From the NCBI RefSeq assembly GCF_009389715.1, contig NW_024067689.1:372001-436000 (forward strand): a DNA stretch of 64,000 nucleotides. The letters run 5' to 3'. This stretch comes from Phoenix dactylifera (lineage: Eukaryota; Streptophyta; Magnoliopsida; Arecales; Arecaceae). A model generated the notes under the pieces. That model saw only the letters and a list, made by a program, of their open reading frames with translations. It had not been told where the DNA came from and did no database searches. The first letter of the stretch is position 1, and every line of letters starts with the position of its first letter. A program made the position numbers and the translations under genes. Below are positions 47,191 to 60,800 of the stretch, piece after piece.

Positions 47191-49627
47191 CATGGACCAG
47201 AAAAAGAAAACCCACAGAACCAAACCTGCCTATCCACGAATCCCAATGGAAAACTGGAGTTGGGTTCTTTTTCGGGGGCCTGACTTCCGGCATTGGCTCG
47301 ATGGGGTCGTCGGCTGTGCAGACAAGATGGTGTTGTCGAGTTGGCCGTCGGTCTGGGCGAAGGGAAAGTTTATTCCTCGTCACCACTTCTTACACGTGTC
47401 GGGTTCGGGAACGATCTTTGCGCCAAGGGTCGCGCCTCTCGAGGTCCAGCTAACCTCCCGTCATGTGGCCGACGTGGTCCGGCCGGGAGGCGCCAAGACT
47501 CCCCGAAATCTAGACGACCGGCACCACCACGATTACAACGTGTCCTTACGCAAGACCTCATTTTTATTCCCATTGGACAGCTGTCGTGACCTGGCACCGG
47601 GACCACCTGGAAGCACGTGATGCATGTTGACTGGGTTGGATAGGTGAGATTATTTGTTGTGTGGTTTGTTGTTGGCTATCGTTATTTAGATTAAATTCGA
47701 TTGGAGTTGCGCCTCACGCCCGACGCGGGACGGACCACCCGATCCCAGTGATCCGCCGCGTGCCTTCAGAATAAAAAAGTAGACGAATTATGACTTTTCT
47801 TGCATTGGCTCTGAAATGCCCTCGAAGATTGAAGAAATTACGGGAATCTTAAGGCATTGATGAAAAGACGAAAAAGGCCTTGGCTCCGATCTTGGATATT
47901 GTTACATCGAGTTTCTACTAGTTAATAGGTGGCCATGCAGCACCTGTCACGGTCCGGCGAACCAACTTCGCAAAATGTTGGGCTCGATGTGCTGATGGGT
48001 TGACTAGTTTTGGGTGTCGGAGCTGACCCGTTCCTTACATGCAAGTACATGTTCGGTTCACTAGCTCTGACGTTTGATACATCGGATCACGTCAAAGTGA
48101 TTGGCAGATGAACCTTATTTGGTTGTTATTTGGCTTATGGCACTTAGCATGACATTTGCTACTAGGGTTTCGTGTGCAATTATACTTGCAAAAGCAAGGT
48201 CAATGAACAAAATCAAAAATTTCGTCATATCAACAACCAGCTGATGACGATCTCTTGCATTTTCGTACATCTTTGTAATGGCAAACATCCGGTGTCCCGA
48301 ATCATGATGTTTTTTTCTAATTTTTTGGGTAAACAATTAAACACGTGCATCAGACTTTGCTGCCGTCGATCCTAGGATCCGATGCGGATTACCTTCAAGG
48401 ACTTGTGAGGCAACAAAAACATAACCGGAGAGCTTGTCATATTAGCTTTGGCCGAGCCTGCGATGCTTAAAAATCCGAAAGGATTATTTAGTTATAAGCA
48501 AGAAGGAAGAAGAAAAATATCAATGCTAGCAAACTTATTTGAGAGAGATTAGATAATAGAGCTTTTTTCTCTCTCTTTTTGTCTCACCTTTTATAGGAGG
48601 ACTCTTGATTTATTTATAGCCATAATCTTAAATCTTCTAGGGATCGTATCTTAACAAACTTAGAGTCATGACAGAACAATCCATTAACATAGCGTAACAC
48701 CCCAAAAACATGATGTAACCACCTAAAATATGATGGAATTACTGAAACCTCGTGTGTATTTACATAAAAGGACCAAGCTGCCTCTGTCATGGAGAGATTC
48801 TGCTCAACCCAAATTGATTGCCGAGGTCACCAGAAAAAATTGAACTCTAGAGATCAGCTGCTTCTGGTCTACTCGTCCTAACTTAATTATAGGCCAGCTG
48901 GGAAGTTATTTCGGAATGTCTTGGAGAATTTTTAGAGCTATGCGTCACTTAGAATCATAGCAGTCCATGAATGTCACACCTCTAAGGGAGAAGAATGAAA
49001 CCAATTTTTCTCACAGCCCTTTTTATGTCTTTTTTTCCCTCACCTCATAAATCCACTCTACTTTTTCTGTGCCACATTGTCATCATCAACGACAGCTTGC
49101 CAATTTGCTGAAGTCACGGTGAGCTCATGCTCTTCTGTCCCCTTGCTTGACGCTTTTGTTTTTGCTGCACCTGGATGTCTTATTGTCATCTTGATCATAA
49201 ATAAAACTGGTAACAAGGAACGGATGGTCTGTGTACTTGCGTTTCATGGAGGAATTAACATGCATTCCTCGACAAGGGTGTCAATCTTGCTCCCTCAATT
49301 GTTCCTAACGAATTTCTCTTTGGTTATCATTCTCAATTTAGTTTTTTTAAAAAAAAAATTATAAAAGGCGAGGGAGGGAGGCGAACCTCACCCACTTAGT
49401 AACCCTTTTTTCATTGAAGAATGTTCGATGCAGGCCGCAAATTTTCGCGTATCTTCTCCGACCCATGGGCTTCTCCCACTAGGATCAACACCCATGTGTG
49501 AGTAGTCATCCCAGCGCCACCTCAGTACCAGCAGACTAGATAACGACTCCACCGGATGAGCCAGACGGGGAACATCTAGAATGCATGTACTAATTATATT
49601 TGCTCCATCCCATGTTGCATATTCCTC

Positions 49628-49662
<35 letters not shown>

Positions 49663-50940
49663 CATGGATTTAGTGCACTGTATAGATTCTTTCAAACATC
49701 ATTACATTTTAAACTCATTACTCCTCGTGTATTGCTCTGGAGCTTATGCTATGAGGTGAAATTCAGAATGGTCTTGCATGGTTGGTAATCATAGCCTTGA
49801 ACATATTAGGATTTCTTATAATACTAAAGTTCGAAATCATAACAAGTTGCCGGGAAAAAAAAATTGCAACGAATAATCTTAAATAGCCCATGCATGATGC
49901 TAACACAATTTTTTGAGAAATCATGAGAGAATTATTGCAGTCTTGACTACTTAAATGGCCATTGATATTTCTTGTACTATTGTTGGAATATATTGACGAG
50001 CCTTTAAAAATAATATGCTGATAAATGATTGCTACTAAATGGCATTTGCTACAACAAATGTAACTTAACATAGAAGCGTATAACATCATTGACGAAAGTT
50101 AGCGAGTTACGCCATGCAAGTTCCATCCAAACTAGCAAGTTTATTGAGCCTATCATAGTCATTTTTGACACACTAAGATGGTTGTTAATTTATTTCAATA
50201 CAAAAAAAACCATATTATTTCATATGAATGGCTCGTTTGTTTTGAGAGCATCACCATTAATTTATCTTAACTAAATAAATCCATTTATGAGAAACAAGTC
50301 AAATATACTTGTACGCCTTTCAAATTCAAGACTAATGTTTAAATTTGTTGAAAAACTATTGTCTAGAAATTGGTATATCGTCATATTATGATAGTATTAT
50401 AAAAATAATTTACTAAAATAGATTCAACAAATTGAAAAAAGCTTGTCTGAATCGAGACGTGTGATATATAGTATTCTAAGAACGTGATTCACCCCCTACG
50501 TGCGAATTTGCAGTGATCTCGTCATCAAGATACAACAACCTGGCTCAGCCCAATCGCTGAGAGGCTTGACTCAACCGACGTTTTCAGTTGCCCAGAAAAT
50601 AAAAGAAGGTAGATAGTATAAAATTGAAAAATAAAAAAATTATGTCTGTGGAAGAAACTTTTGGAAGATTGGATTGGATTATGATTAATCTCGGAGAAGT
50701 TTATTTATAAACTCTATCCGAAGACCGAAGAGATGCAATGATTCCGAAGATACGTAATGTTTCAGAAACACCACGTTTTTTCGAAAACCAACGTTCTGTG
50801 TGGAAGAGTCACAACCCTTCTGAAAGATGCCTCAAAAAAAATATTTTAAAATTTTTAAAATAACTAAAAGTTAGTAGATAAGAATGTTTTTAAAATTAAA
50901 AATCCAACAAAATTTTTGAGGCGAGAAGATACAAGCTATA
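47191..50940. other. Intergenic DNA with weak repeat signals
   Basis: GC-rich to about 47630, then AT-rich. No gene is supported; the overlapping plus-strand frames at 47145-47620 are composition artefacts. 47946-48700 contains LTR-like wording (TGTCACGGTCC start, CTTTTATAGGAGG), but no paired repeat was found. A block at 49360-49590 has the look of a dispersed repeat (CATTGAAGAATGTTCGATGC and GGATGAGCCAGACGGGGAAC). Confidence 0.4.
49631..49661. repeat. (AT)n microsatellite
   Basis: Fifteen uninterrupted AT dinucleotides. Confidence 0.97.
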
Positions 50941-52015
50941 CTACATCTCACGTGAAAGACACGTGCGAGACCTTAGAAGTGTCCCGATCACGTGGAAGCC
51001 CGTTTTGTAACGTTCCACCCGAAAAGAACCCAACCGCCCTGGCATTTATGTAATTTGATCTCCATTTTCTGGTTGGACTCCGACGTCTGACCGCACCCAT
51101 CTCTGACGCCCCGTTCCCCACGCCATCCCCCACTCGCGGACTCCAATCTCGACCGTCCACTCATAACACAAGCTCCTCCTGGACCTCGTCCGCCACGTGT
51201 CGAGCAACTCAAGAGAGAAAATTTCCTATCATGGGCCCCGCACCTGACACCCGCACGAAATCCAACTGCTCATCAACACCGCTAATGCATCAACGGTCCA
51301 ATAACTCCGCGCTCTAGAGGGGTACAGCGATCTGGCGTCATCCACAGTAGCCGGTAGCTGGTCCCCACGGCCTCCTGTCGGTGCCCGTGGGTCCCACTCG
51401 AGGAGCACCACCGTGGCCTCGAAAACCTGTGGGCCCCGTGCCCCCCAAAAAAGCCCGTGGGCCCCACCACGAGGATCCCCAGGGATTCGCCTCCAGCTCA
51501 CGCCTCACGCTCCAGAGACTTTTCCCGATCGCCGACGTGGCGCTGCGGTGCTTCACGTGGTATCTTTACGTGTCGGATTCTGATTGTTTCGTTCCATCCT
51601 CATCAAGAAGGTTACGCCTAGCTCCAATATTAAAGCGAGACGCGACAGAGAGCCCTAGTGCGCGGTGACGTCATCCACTCGGGTCCACATCACCGCGAGA
51701 CAACAGCCGTTGGATGAGAGAAAGGCACGGACGATTGGGAGGATGTGACGTGGTACTAATTTTTCTCCTCTTTCGATACCTCTTTATCAGCACTTCCAGC
51801 TCCTGAAGCTGCTTGGGTCCTGACAGCATGGCTCTTTTTAACTGACGTGGCATCTAGATAAAAACTTTATGCTCGGTCGTAATACTCGGCTCCAGTCAGG
51901 GGCCCGTGTATGGCTGTCTGCTGTTTTGGAGGACAGATCTCGACGTGCCTCACTTCTACGGGATGACGTGGCTGTGTTGAGTGAAGTGGGGCCCAGAAGA
52001 CGTGGATGAGAAGGA
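50941..52015. promoter_or_regulatory. Dense cluster of ACGT-core (G-box/ABRE-like) motifs
   Basis: Perfect CACGTG occurs at 50949, 50960, 50989, 51194 and 51554. GACGTGG or close variants occur near 51534, 51747, 51844, 51942, 51965 and 51999. TACGTGTC is near 51567, and a palindromic TGACGTCA is at 51666-51673. The block is GC-rich compared with its surroundings and contains no recognisable protein. It may be a promoter or enhancer island, or the remnant of an unidentified transcription unit. Confidence 0.45.
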
Positions 52016-53608
52016 AAGGCAAAGGCTTTGTCATTTAGGACCCGGTTTCGGCGGAGTGTCGTGGCCATCGAGAAAACTGGGATTAACCTGTGGTCCAAAT
52101 CCGCTGGCCGGGTCTTTGAGGGCATTTCATCGCCCATGGCTTTGGATGTAACTACGGGAGTGCCCTTGCGCATGGTCCTCCGTGCACTTTTGCTTCTACG
52201 CCCTCAACATATCATTGTATTTGTTTATAAACCTTTTGCGTGTATTCATCAGAAATAATGAGTAAATTATAAAAACCTCATTAAAATTAGAAATAAATTA
52301 CACTTCACCCGGAAAAATCTACGCTTACTTCTTCGAGATATATTTTTATCCAATTCTTTAATTCATAACTTAATAAACGTCAGTCAAACCATTGATTTAA
52401 AATAGGACTCCAATACCATATTAGAAAAATTTTGAAAACAACCAAAATAACCTTATGTAACATAGCAATCACCCAAGGATATAAGAAAATATATGTACTT
52501 TGACTTTTTATATAAGGTAAATGAATTCACTAATGCCGTTAATTTAATTATATATAAGTGTAAATGTAACAAACATAAATTTCAAGCAAGTTTTTTAATT
52601 TATTTGATAATAAATTTATAAATTATTGAACAGAATGATAACTACGTATCAGCTCTTTCATGTAATACTTTGTGTTAAAAGATTTTAGCCCGTCTTAATG
52701 ATCTCCAATGCCATCCTATTTTGCTAACATAAACCTTGTTTCAAAAGGACTTATACATATGACTTTAAATAAAAACATGTTGCTTGATCGAGTTCTTAAT
52801 CCAGAGAAGAGCAATATAAGTGACATGGAAGGATATTTTTAGTCAGCACAAAAGTTTGTTCACGTTTGCATGTCAGGAACTACCGTATTTGTTATATTTA
52901 ATGCAAACTGGTCGTAAAAGTTAGAAAATATCTTCAAACACCTCACGCATATTCTGAAATGGATCGTTGTCTCCGAATATGCTCATGATATGTGAACATT
53001 TGAAAAAGGTATGCGCAAGGGATGGTCTGAAGCAATTGTTGAAATTGTTGAAAGGAAAGAATAATTTTTTTTTTTGATTATATCACCAAATGGAGAAGAG
53101 AAGAAGAAAGGCATGGAATAATATAAAATCTAGTGGACTAGCATTGCTTAAGTCCAACCCCCTCCCTAAAAGCAGCTCATATGATATTGCTAATTTAGTT
53201 TCCCAAGCATCGGCACGCAAAAGGTTTTTGTGAGTGTGATTTTAAACATTGGTTTGGATATCAAATCCGAATTATGGGGTCCGGCCCTGCCCACAGGGCA
53301 ACGTGGCGTGTAGTTGACATTCTATGCGCTGAAGTCATTCTTGATTTTTTTTTTTAACATAAATATCCTTCTAAAAATTTAAATTTACATAAATATTTTC
53401 TTCGAATTTATATTTATTTCTATATTCTTATAAATACTGTTTTTGCACAAATGCCCCTAACATAACAATTGTTCTAACATTGTTAATAAAATCATATTTA
53501 TTTTAATTAAAAATAAAATAAATTTTGAAATTATTATTTTTTGTTCTCTATCATGGCCGTCTTGTAAATATTTTTTTTTTTACACATCTATCCATTAAGT
53601 ATATTTTA
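52016..53608. other. AT-rich intergenic DNA
   Basis: No gene or clear repeat family seen from about 52260 onward. Homopolymer and AT-rich runs are frequent. Confidence 0.5.
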
Positions 53609-54370
53609 AGCCCCGTTTAGAAGAGCTTTTGGAGGGCCAAAAAATACTTTCTACTCCTCCAAAAGCACTTTTAAATGAAATAGGGATGTTTGGTAAAAAA
53701 TTTGAGAAGCTATTTTAGCTTTTTCAGAAAACTAAAATAATTTTTTTGGGAGAAGCTCCATTTTGGAGCTTTTCGAAAAAGCATTTTTAGGCCCGGCCGG
53801 AAAGCTGTTTTTTTAACCAAAATATCCATAATAAAATATAACGATTACACAAAATGTCCTTTAATAATTGTTTAATCAATTTTATAACTTAGCTAGGAAA
53901 TTTGTTATTATGAAAAGTTAATTTATGCTAATAATTATAATATTTTATATCTTTATTATTGTATTATACTATAAATATAATATTATATTACATTATATCA
54001 TAATACATTGATATACTACGTTAATAATTTAATATTATATTAAATTATTATGCTATAGTATGAGATATTATATTACTATATTATAATATATTATATTATA
54101 TTACAGTAATATTATACTATATCATATATTTATTTATTAATACATATTATATTTTATTATGCTCTGTTGTATAATACTATGCAATATTCTTTATGGTCAT
54201 TTTGTCATACTAAAAATACTTTCTCAGTTTGTTTACCAAACACATGTTAAAGCGGCACATCACTTTAAAAATTTAGTTACCAAACAGCAAACAACTTTTT
54301 ATAAAAACTCCACTTCAGAAAACTCTACTTTCAAAAGATCTACTGCCAACAGGTTCTCCAAACGGAGCCT
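53609..54370. mobile_element. PIF/Harbinger (Tourist-like) MITE
   Basis: Left end AGCCCCGTTTAGAAG and right end, as reverse complement, AGGCTCCGTTTGGAG form a terminal inverted repeat flanked by TTA (53606-53608 and 54371-54373), the hallmark target duplication of PIF/Harbinger elements. Inner arms carry AAAGC/GCTTT words that fold back, around an AT-only core at about 53930-54180. No transposase. It lies about 440 bp upstream of the UBA-protein start codon. Confidence 0.65.
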
Positions 54371-54813
54371 TTAGTTATTTTAAATTAAAACCGTTAATTT
54401 ATTATTTTTTAATGGCATTAGATGATAAAAATAAAAATAAAAAAATAAAATAACAAAATAAATATTTTTAGGATACCCATGCAAATACCAATTTTAGATT
54501 CATACAAAAAAAAAAAAAATCCTTCTCCATCATCCGATCGCAGCCGTCCACAGCGTCTCTCCGACATCACACACATACCGCCCTTCCTAATTCCCAACGT
54601 CAACACGGTTGGTCCGCTTGAATAAAACAAAGTCGCATGTAGCTTGCCGAAGTCGCTTCTACCCAATCTGGGCAATTGTTGCGAAGTTTTCGAGTCCGGG
54701 AAAAAGAGGCTACCCTTCCCGTCAGAAGGAATTCTTGCCGAACTCCGACCACCTCCAAATCTCTCCGAAACCCTCCTCCTCCTCCTCCACCTCCCTCTTT
54801 TATCCTATTTCCA

Positions 54814-57800
54814 ATGGACTACGATTATCGGAACCGGACGGGCCCGACGTACCGTCCCGGCGTCGGCGGTGGCGCCGCCTCCTTGTACCCCAGAGTCGCT
54901 CAGCCCGGCCACCCGCCGGTCTCCCGAGCCCCTTATCTTCATCCATCCTCCTCTGCTCCTCCGTCCTGTAAGACCTTCTCCTCTCTCCTTTCCCTCGAAA
55001 ACCCTATTTTCATCAATCTCGATGAGCGATGATCGTATCTCCAAGTCGCTAGGGCTTTGTTGGTTATGGTTTCGTTGTGGTTATGACGAGGAATTCATTT
55101 TTTTTTCTTTTTCTTGAACCCTAATTGGAACACGGCACCGAAAAGAAGTATAGTTGATGACAAAAATAGGTCATAATCATCTCTTATAATCGGTTTCTTG
55201 TCGCTTAAGATAAATTCGACCAGTTCAAGAATTATTGGTTTAATTGACAAGTATTAAGTGCGATCAGTCTCGCAATATTAATTATTGTTGTTTTTTGCTT
55301 CTTTTTTTTTGATGATGTCTGCACCATCAATCATGTTAACTTCGTGCACAATCCTGAAATGGTTCCTTGTTTACAATATACTCGTAGTGTAAACTTACCA
55401 GGCTTACTGTTCTCTTTGTTATTGCATTAGCAGAGATGATATTTTGTGCCATTGAGATTGATACCCGAGTTCCTCGAAACATTGTTGTCATCCAATGTCC
55501 CTCAAGTTCTTGATATCAACATTTTCATGATTTGTAATTCAATCTTTAGGATCAGAACTTAGTAGCACGTCAGAAAGACAGTTCTTACAAAAGGTGATTG
55601 AATTAGATTAAATCTTTCTGATGTAATCTCCTTTTCTAAGTATTTTCTTTCTCAATATCTATACAAAGTGATTTTGGTTTTGAAAAGAATCCCTGTTTGA
55701 GTTAGGATTCTTAATGGCTCCGTATTCCCCACCTTCCTAAGTTTATTTCCCAGAATTACCTAACATTTTACACTACAAATAAGATCTTAGACAATGAAGA
55801 TTAAAACTATAGTTTCTAGATATGTTCTGGGATTGTTTGGGGAGGCAATTTTCTTTTCTTTAGTGTTAAACTTACCAATGAGATTTATTTTCACACATCA
55901 AGCCCAAAAGAATCTTATATGGGATTGATAGAATATTGGGCTTCTCTTTTTTAGTCTTTTATTTGAGCACGATGTCTAGCTAAATTTTAGAATTAGGACA
56001 AGTCAATTTGAACTTTATGTAAGTAGTTCATATCAATTTATGGCTCATGCATACTTTCTTGAAAGAAAATTCTCTGTATGACCCTAAGCTTTCGTAATAT
56101 TGGTATTATCATGCTATTCTCGAGCAATTTCTATCTTTTTTTATCATTTTATAATCCACAGGTGACAGGATTCAATAAATATAAGTCTATTTGTGTTACT
56201 TGATAACTGAACTACATAGTGATGCTGATTAATTGGGTATAGAATCAAAAGAATTTTGCACATTTTATGCCTGGTTCCAACCTATCCTCGGGCTTGGTCC
56301 TTTGCATCATTTTGCCTGCATACAATGTCAAATACTACTTTTATTAAGTAAAGCAAAATGTGACTTCTAATCTTCTAATTACATTAAGGTGAGTGTTGAC
56401 AATTTTTCTTCATTTGAATGACCTGGGCATATGTTGGTTGGATTGAATGACAAGAGTTCCTATTTTCTTTACTGTTATTATGCAGTTTACCAGCCTTATC
56501 TAATTTTACTTTATTCCAGGGATATGATACTGTGATTACTACTGGACTCTGACTGCATGACAATATTGGATACTTTCAAACAAATATTTGTTGCTTATAA
56601 TAATTTAAGCTTATGTACTTAAATTCAGATAATAATTTTAATCTGGTATATCTTCTCATCTTTGCATACTATAATCTCTTTCCCCCTCTCTCTCTTCTCT
56701 CTCCCCCTTCTCCCTCCTTCCTGGCTTGATTCTTGTGAATTATATTTTAATTAACATGTTCAAATACCATACAGTTATCCATATTTGTCAATGGATACCA
56801 AATTACCAATCCAATTTTTGTTATAGCATGCCGACATTGTGCATCATTAAATAAGATACACCTATTTATGGCAGCAGTTGCTATTACAATTTTTTTTACA
56901 TCATGAGCACATTGTGTTTCTCTGATCTTCATTACAATGACCATATCAAGGGAAATATCATGGTCAAAATATAGCATACTTTCTAAAAGATTAAGCTTTT
57001 TAGATCTGGAGTATAAAATCATGGCCAATAAACTTTTGTTCATTATGGCCAATGTTTTCAAATTCCTTTCATACTATCATCTCATTTCACTAAGGCTTCT
57101 TGTTATCTGTCTGAAAAGCACATTGTAAAGTTGAGATGCACAACTAGAATGATTTGATGTTTATTTTAGTTTCGTCATAATGCTATATCTGAGCAGGGAA
57201 GGTTATATACGATCAGGATAGTTTTTATGTTACTCATGATTGGATGCAACATTTACTAACTAAGCTTGTTTCTGAGACTTATTATATGTTATAGTTTTCA
57301 ATTCACTTTTAACTCCATAGGAAATGCTGTTTGTTATTTTACTTTTAGCCTTTGGCTCCTCATGAATGGAACATTTCTTATAGCTCAGGTATTCTATCTT
57401 GTTTTGCAGCAGGATTGGGCATTCGAGTTACAATAAACCAGAATATCAGATAACACCTCCTGTAAGATTCAATTTGCTGTTAATTATTTTGATGCGGATT
57501 TATTTTGATATTGAATTCTGTTCGTAGTACTTGTTTACTTCCTATGTCTGAACTTTTACTCTTCCCTCTTTGGTTCATTCCGTGACTATGAGAACCTTAA
57601 GGGTTTCTCCAACTAGCATGAGCTTAAGTTAAGACAAGGTAAATTTATCTACTCAAAATTAGCTACTTGAGTTAATTGTAGATCCCTCTCCTGCCAAAAG
57701 TTATCTATACTGGAAATGATTTATGTAAGGTTGGCATCATGTTGAGAGCTGACATACTTTGGTGGATCATACTTTGATGTTGAGAGCTGACATACTTGGT

Positions 57801-60800
57801 GGATCATACTTTGATGTTGAGAGCTGCCATATTAATGAGAAAATATTATTGATTAAAGGTATAATTATAATGAAAATTTTCTTGGCATGCCATAATAGTT
57901 GAATTAATCAATAGCCAGTTGAAGCCTTATAGTAAAGAAATGGATCAAAAGATCACAAGTACAAAGCCAATGAAAGCTTCTTCAGTTCATCCATAAAAGT
58001 TGGTCTAATTTCTTATGATAATTCAAGATACATTTTTTTGAGCCGTCCGTGAAAAATTATACACCGTGTTTGACATGCAAGTAGAGAAGAAGCTCATGAT
58101 GGAGTAAATAATCATCTTTTTGATATAATCTTATGAATCCATCTTCACCATCTTATGAGTTTCAGCCTTGAGAACTTATTCTATTCCTTCTTTGCAACCT
58201 ATCCTATTTCCATTGTCTTTCATTTTTTTGCTTGAGCCATCAACACAAGCACGTGCCTTTTTGTTGACAAAGGACCCATTTGTCTTTGTTAAGCATGAAT
58301 ATTTATTCTGAAATCACTATCACTTTGTTCAATGTTGATGCTGCACCTTGTCTCTTTATAAGCCACTTTTTAGGTTGAACTGCCTCTGTCTCATTTCCAC
58401 CTTAACCTTTGAAAACACTAGGTTGGCCTCCTATCCATAAATATGCCTTTTAGGTTTCATGGCAGGTCCCTGTCTGGACTAAAATTGCCTTGGTTATAGA
58501 CTTGATGCTGGTTTTTTAGAGGCTTGACATTAAGTTGACAGTCAGTTAAAAGTTGGTTTACTCTTCCATGAGCATTATGAACTTTTAGTTGTGATCATGA
58601 CTGACCCTTTTTTGATGGCTATGGTCTTGGATGACAATGCTTATGTGACAATGTCAAGGTGATTCATCATCTTGTCTTTTTAAGACGTAGGTTCACTGAT
58701 TCTTTCGGTTCTGTTTGGTAGACTTTCTCAGGATAAACATCAGTGTGTTGACTAGTCACAGAACATGTTGAAGTTCAGTTTCTTATGGTTATGTCGCTGT
58801 TAATGTTCATGAAAGACTGGCTACACAAGGTTGGTGGTGCACTTTGAGAAGATGTTGGTTCATCTGATGGTTTATTTTGCTGCTTTAGGGAATGACAATG
58901 ACATTTTGATCTTAAGACTGTGTTAATTCATTGTTTATTGTTTAACTTGTCTTCTTGCATCTGTGTCATTACCTTGTGAGTTTCATGTTGGTATCTATAA
59001 CTATTGGCTTGATCCCAGATTATATGCTGGTACATTGCATTTATTCCTTATTTATTCTGTAAGTACCTGATATTAGAACTGTTTGAAATGCTTCTCAATT
59101 ATTTGCTGTGTATATTAATGTATTTGTCCTTCTTATGGAGCTTCTATTGATTCGCAAAATGGACTAAGTTATTTAGATTGTATTTGTACATCCAAGGGAA
59201 TAATTGTATGTTGTTTTTGTTGATTGTTTTCAAGTTCGCATCTGGCAAATCTCTAATTATGATACCGACCAGTTTCATCTCTAATTATATGAGAATGCTG
59301 TTACATTATATTGTTTTTCTTTTTTGTATTTTTTTATTTTCAGCCTCAGCTAGTACTCAAGTGGCAGAGGTTCCTAGGAGCACATTTCAGTTCGACTTTG
59401 ACTTTGAAAAGAAAATACTTGCTGAGGCAGAGAGAGATAGCCAGAACTGGAGCAAATTTGCAGTGGAAAGTCAGTCATCAAAACTGCAGCTTCATCCATC
59501 TGTGGTATATTATTTTTCTCGCTACTGTTAATTTGAATATTAGTGCGCAGATACAGTATGTGTTTATTTTTCTGACAGCCTAGAAGTTAGGTGATGTTAA
59601 TAGCATAGGGTAATTTATGCCTTTTTCTTTGGCATTCTAACTTTCTGGACAGAACAATTAAACAGAACAATAACTCTGGAATTCGAGTGATCATTAAAAA
59701 AACCAGTACACCAATCCCATCAAAGGATTGTGGCTATCGTTATTATAATCACGCAACTTTAGTTGGTTTAAGCAGATTCAGACATTCTCTAAATGCTTTT
59801 CTGAAATTCTGAATAAGAAGGTGTCTATGCGTCAAAGATTATTCCATATCCTGCTCATCATTTTCACAAGTCACATTGTTCTAGACATCTGTTTTTTGGA
59901 AGTTTGGTTTCTTAGAATAGTTAATGGTGGAACTTATTGTAATTTTAAGCAACACACTGCTTAATTTATTTTGCGTTGGGCATGGTTTTACAATTTCAAT
60001 CTCTGCAAAAAATAAAAAATTCCGGTTGACATCTCAATATGATGAAGGGCTAAACCAAGGAATGCGTACCGGTCCGTACGGCCGGTACGGGCCGGTACGT
60101 ACCGGTCCGGTCCTGACCGGTACCGGACACAGATGAAAACCGGTATTTCCGGTTTTCTTCTGTGAACCGGCCGGTACGGAGACCGTACCGGCCGTACCTG
60201 GGCCGTACCGCTTGGTACCGGCCTCGTACCGGTGCGAACCGGCCGGTTCGCACCGGTACGGTATTTTTTCTTTTGGGGGGGGAGAACCACAGTGCCTCGC
60301 TGTGGTTTTTTTTTTTTTTGATGGGAAAGAAAGTGGTCCGGACCGGTACGGTACCGGTCCGGACCGGTACCGTACCGGTCCGGCGGCCACCGGTACGCCG
60401 ATCCGGACCGGTACGGCGGACCTTGGGCTAAAACAGTTTCAGACTGAAACCGTGGTCGAAATGTTTTAGAAAATTCAGAAAGTTTTAAATTGCCGTAATA
60501 TAATTGAAAACATAATTATAATAGATAGGAGTACCATGTTAATATTTTTTGTTTATTGGACGAAGTGCAATGCAGCAAGAAGCCGATGCAAATCATGTGC
60601 TCTGAAAATTTACAATGGCGGAACAAGATGTTATGACCTTATGTAGTCATGAAATTGCATCATTTGAAAAAATATAATAGTTGGAAGATTATCGTGTTAT
60701 ATGCCTTTTATGCTGAAAATATAGATAGTGGGCGGGATTAGAACTTACTAAATGGTATAGATTGTAATGTATGTGAATCAGAACAGCAATATTAGAATTT

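Noticed and set aside
47145-47620. Three overlapping plus-strand frames of about 100-140 codons
   Set aside because: GC-rich promoter-proximal DNA, no family match, and mutually overlapping frames.
51229-52258. Several 60-110-codon frames on both strands in the ACGT-motif island
   Set aside because: No recognisable domain or splice pattern; the motif density explains the interest of the region better than a protein.
54609-55117. Longer frames overlapping UBA exon 1 in other phases
   Set aside because: The MDYDYRN start at 54814 and the GT donor after 54967 match the family; the longer frames read into the intron.
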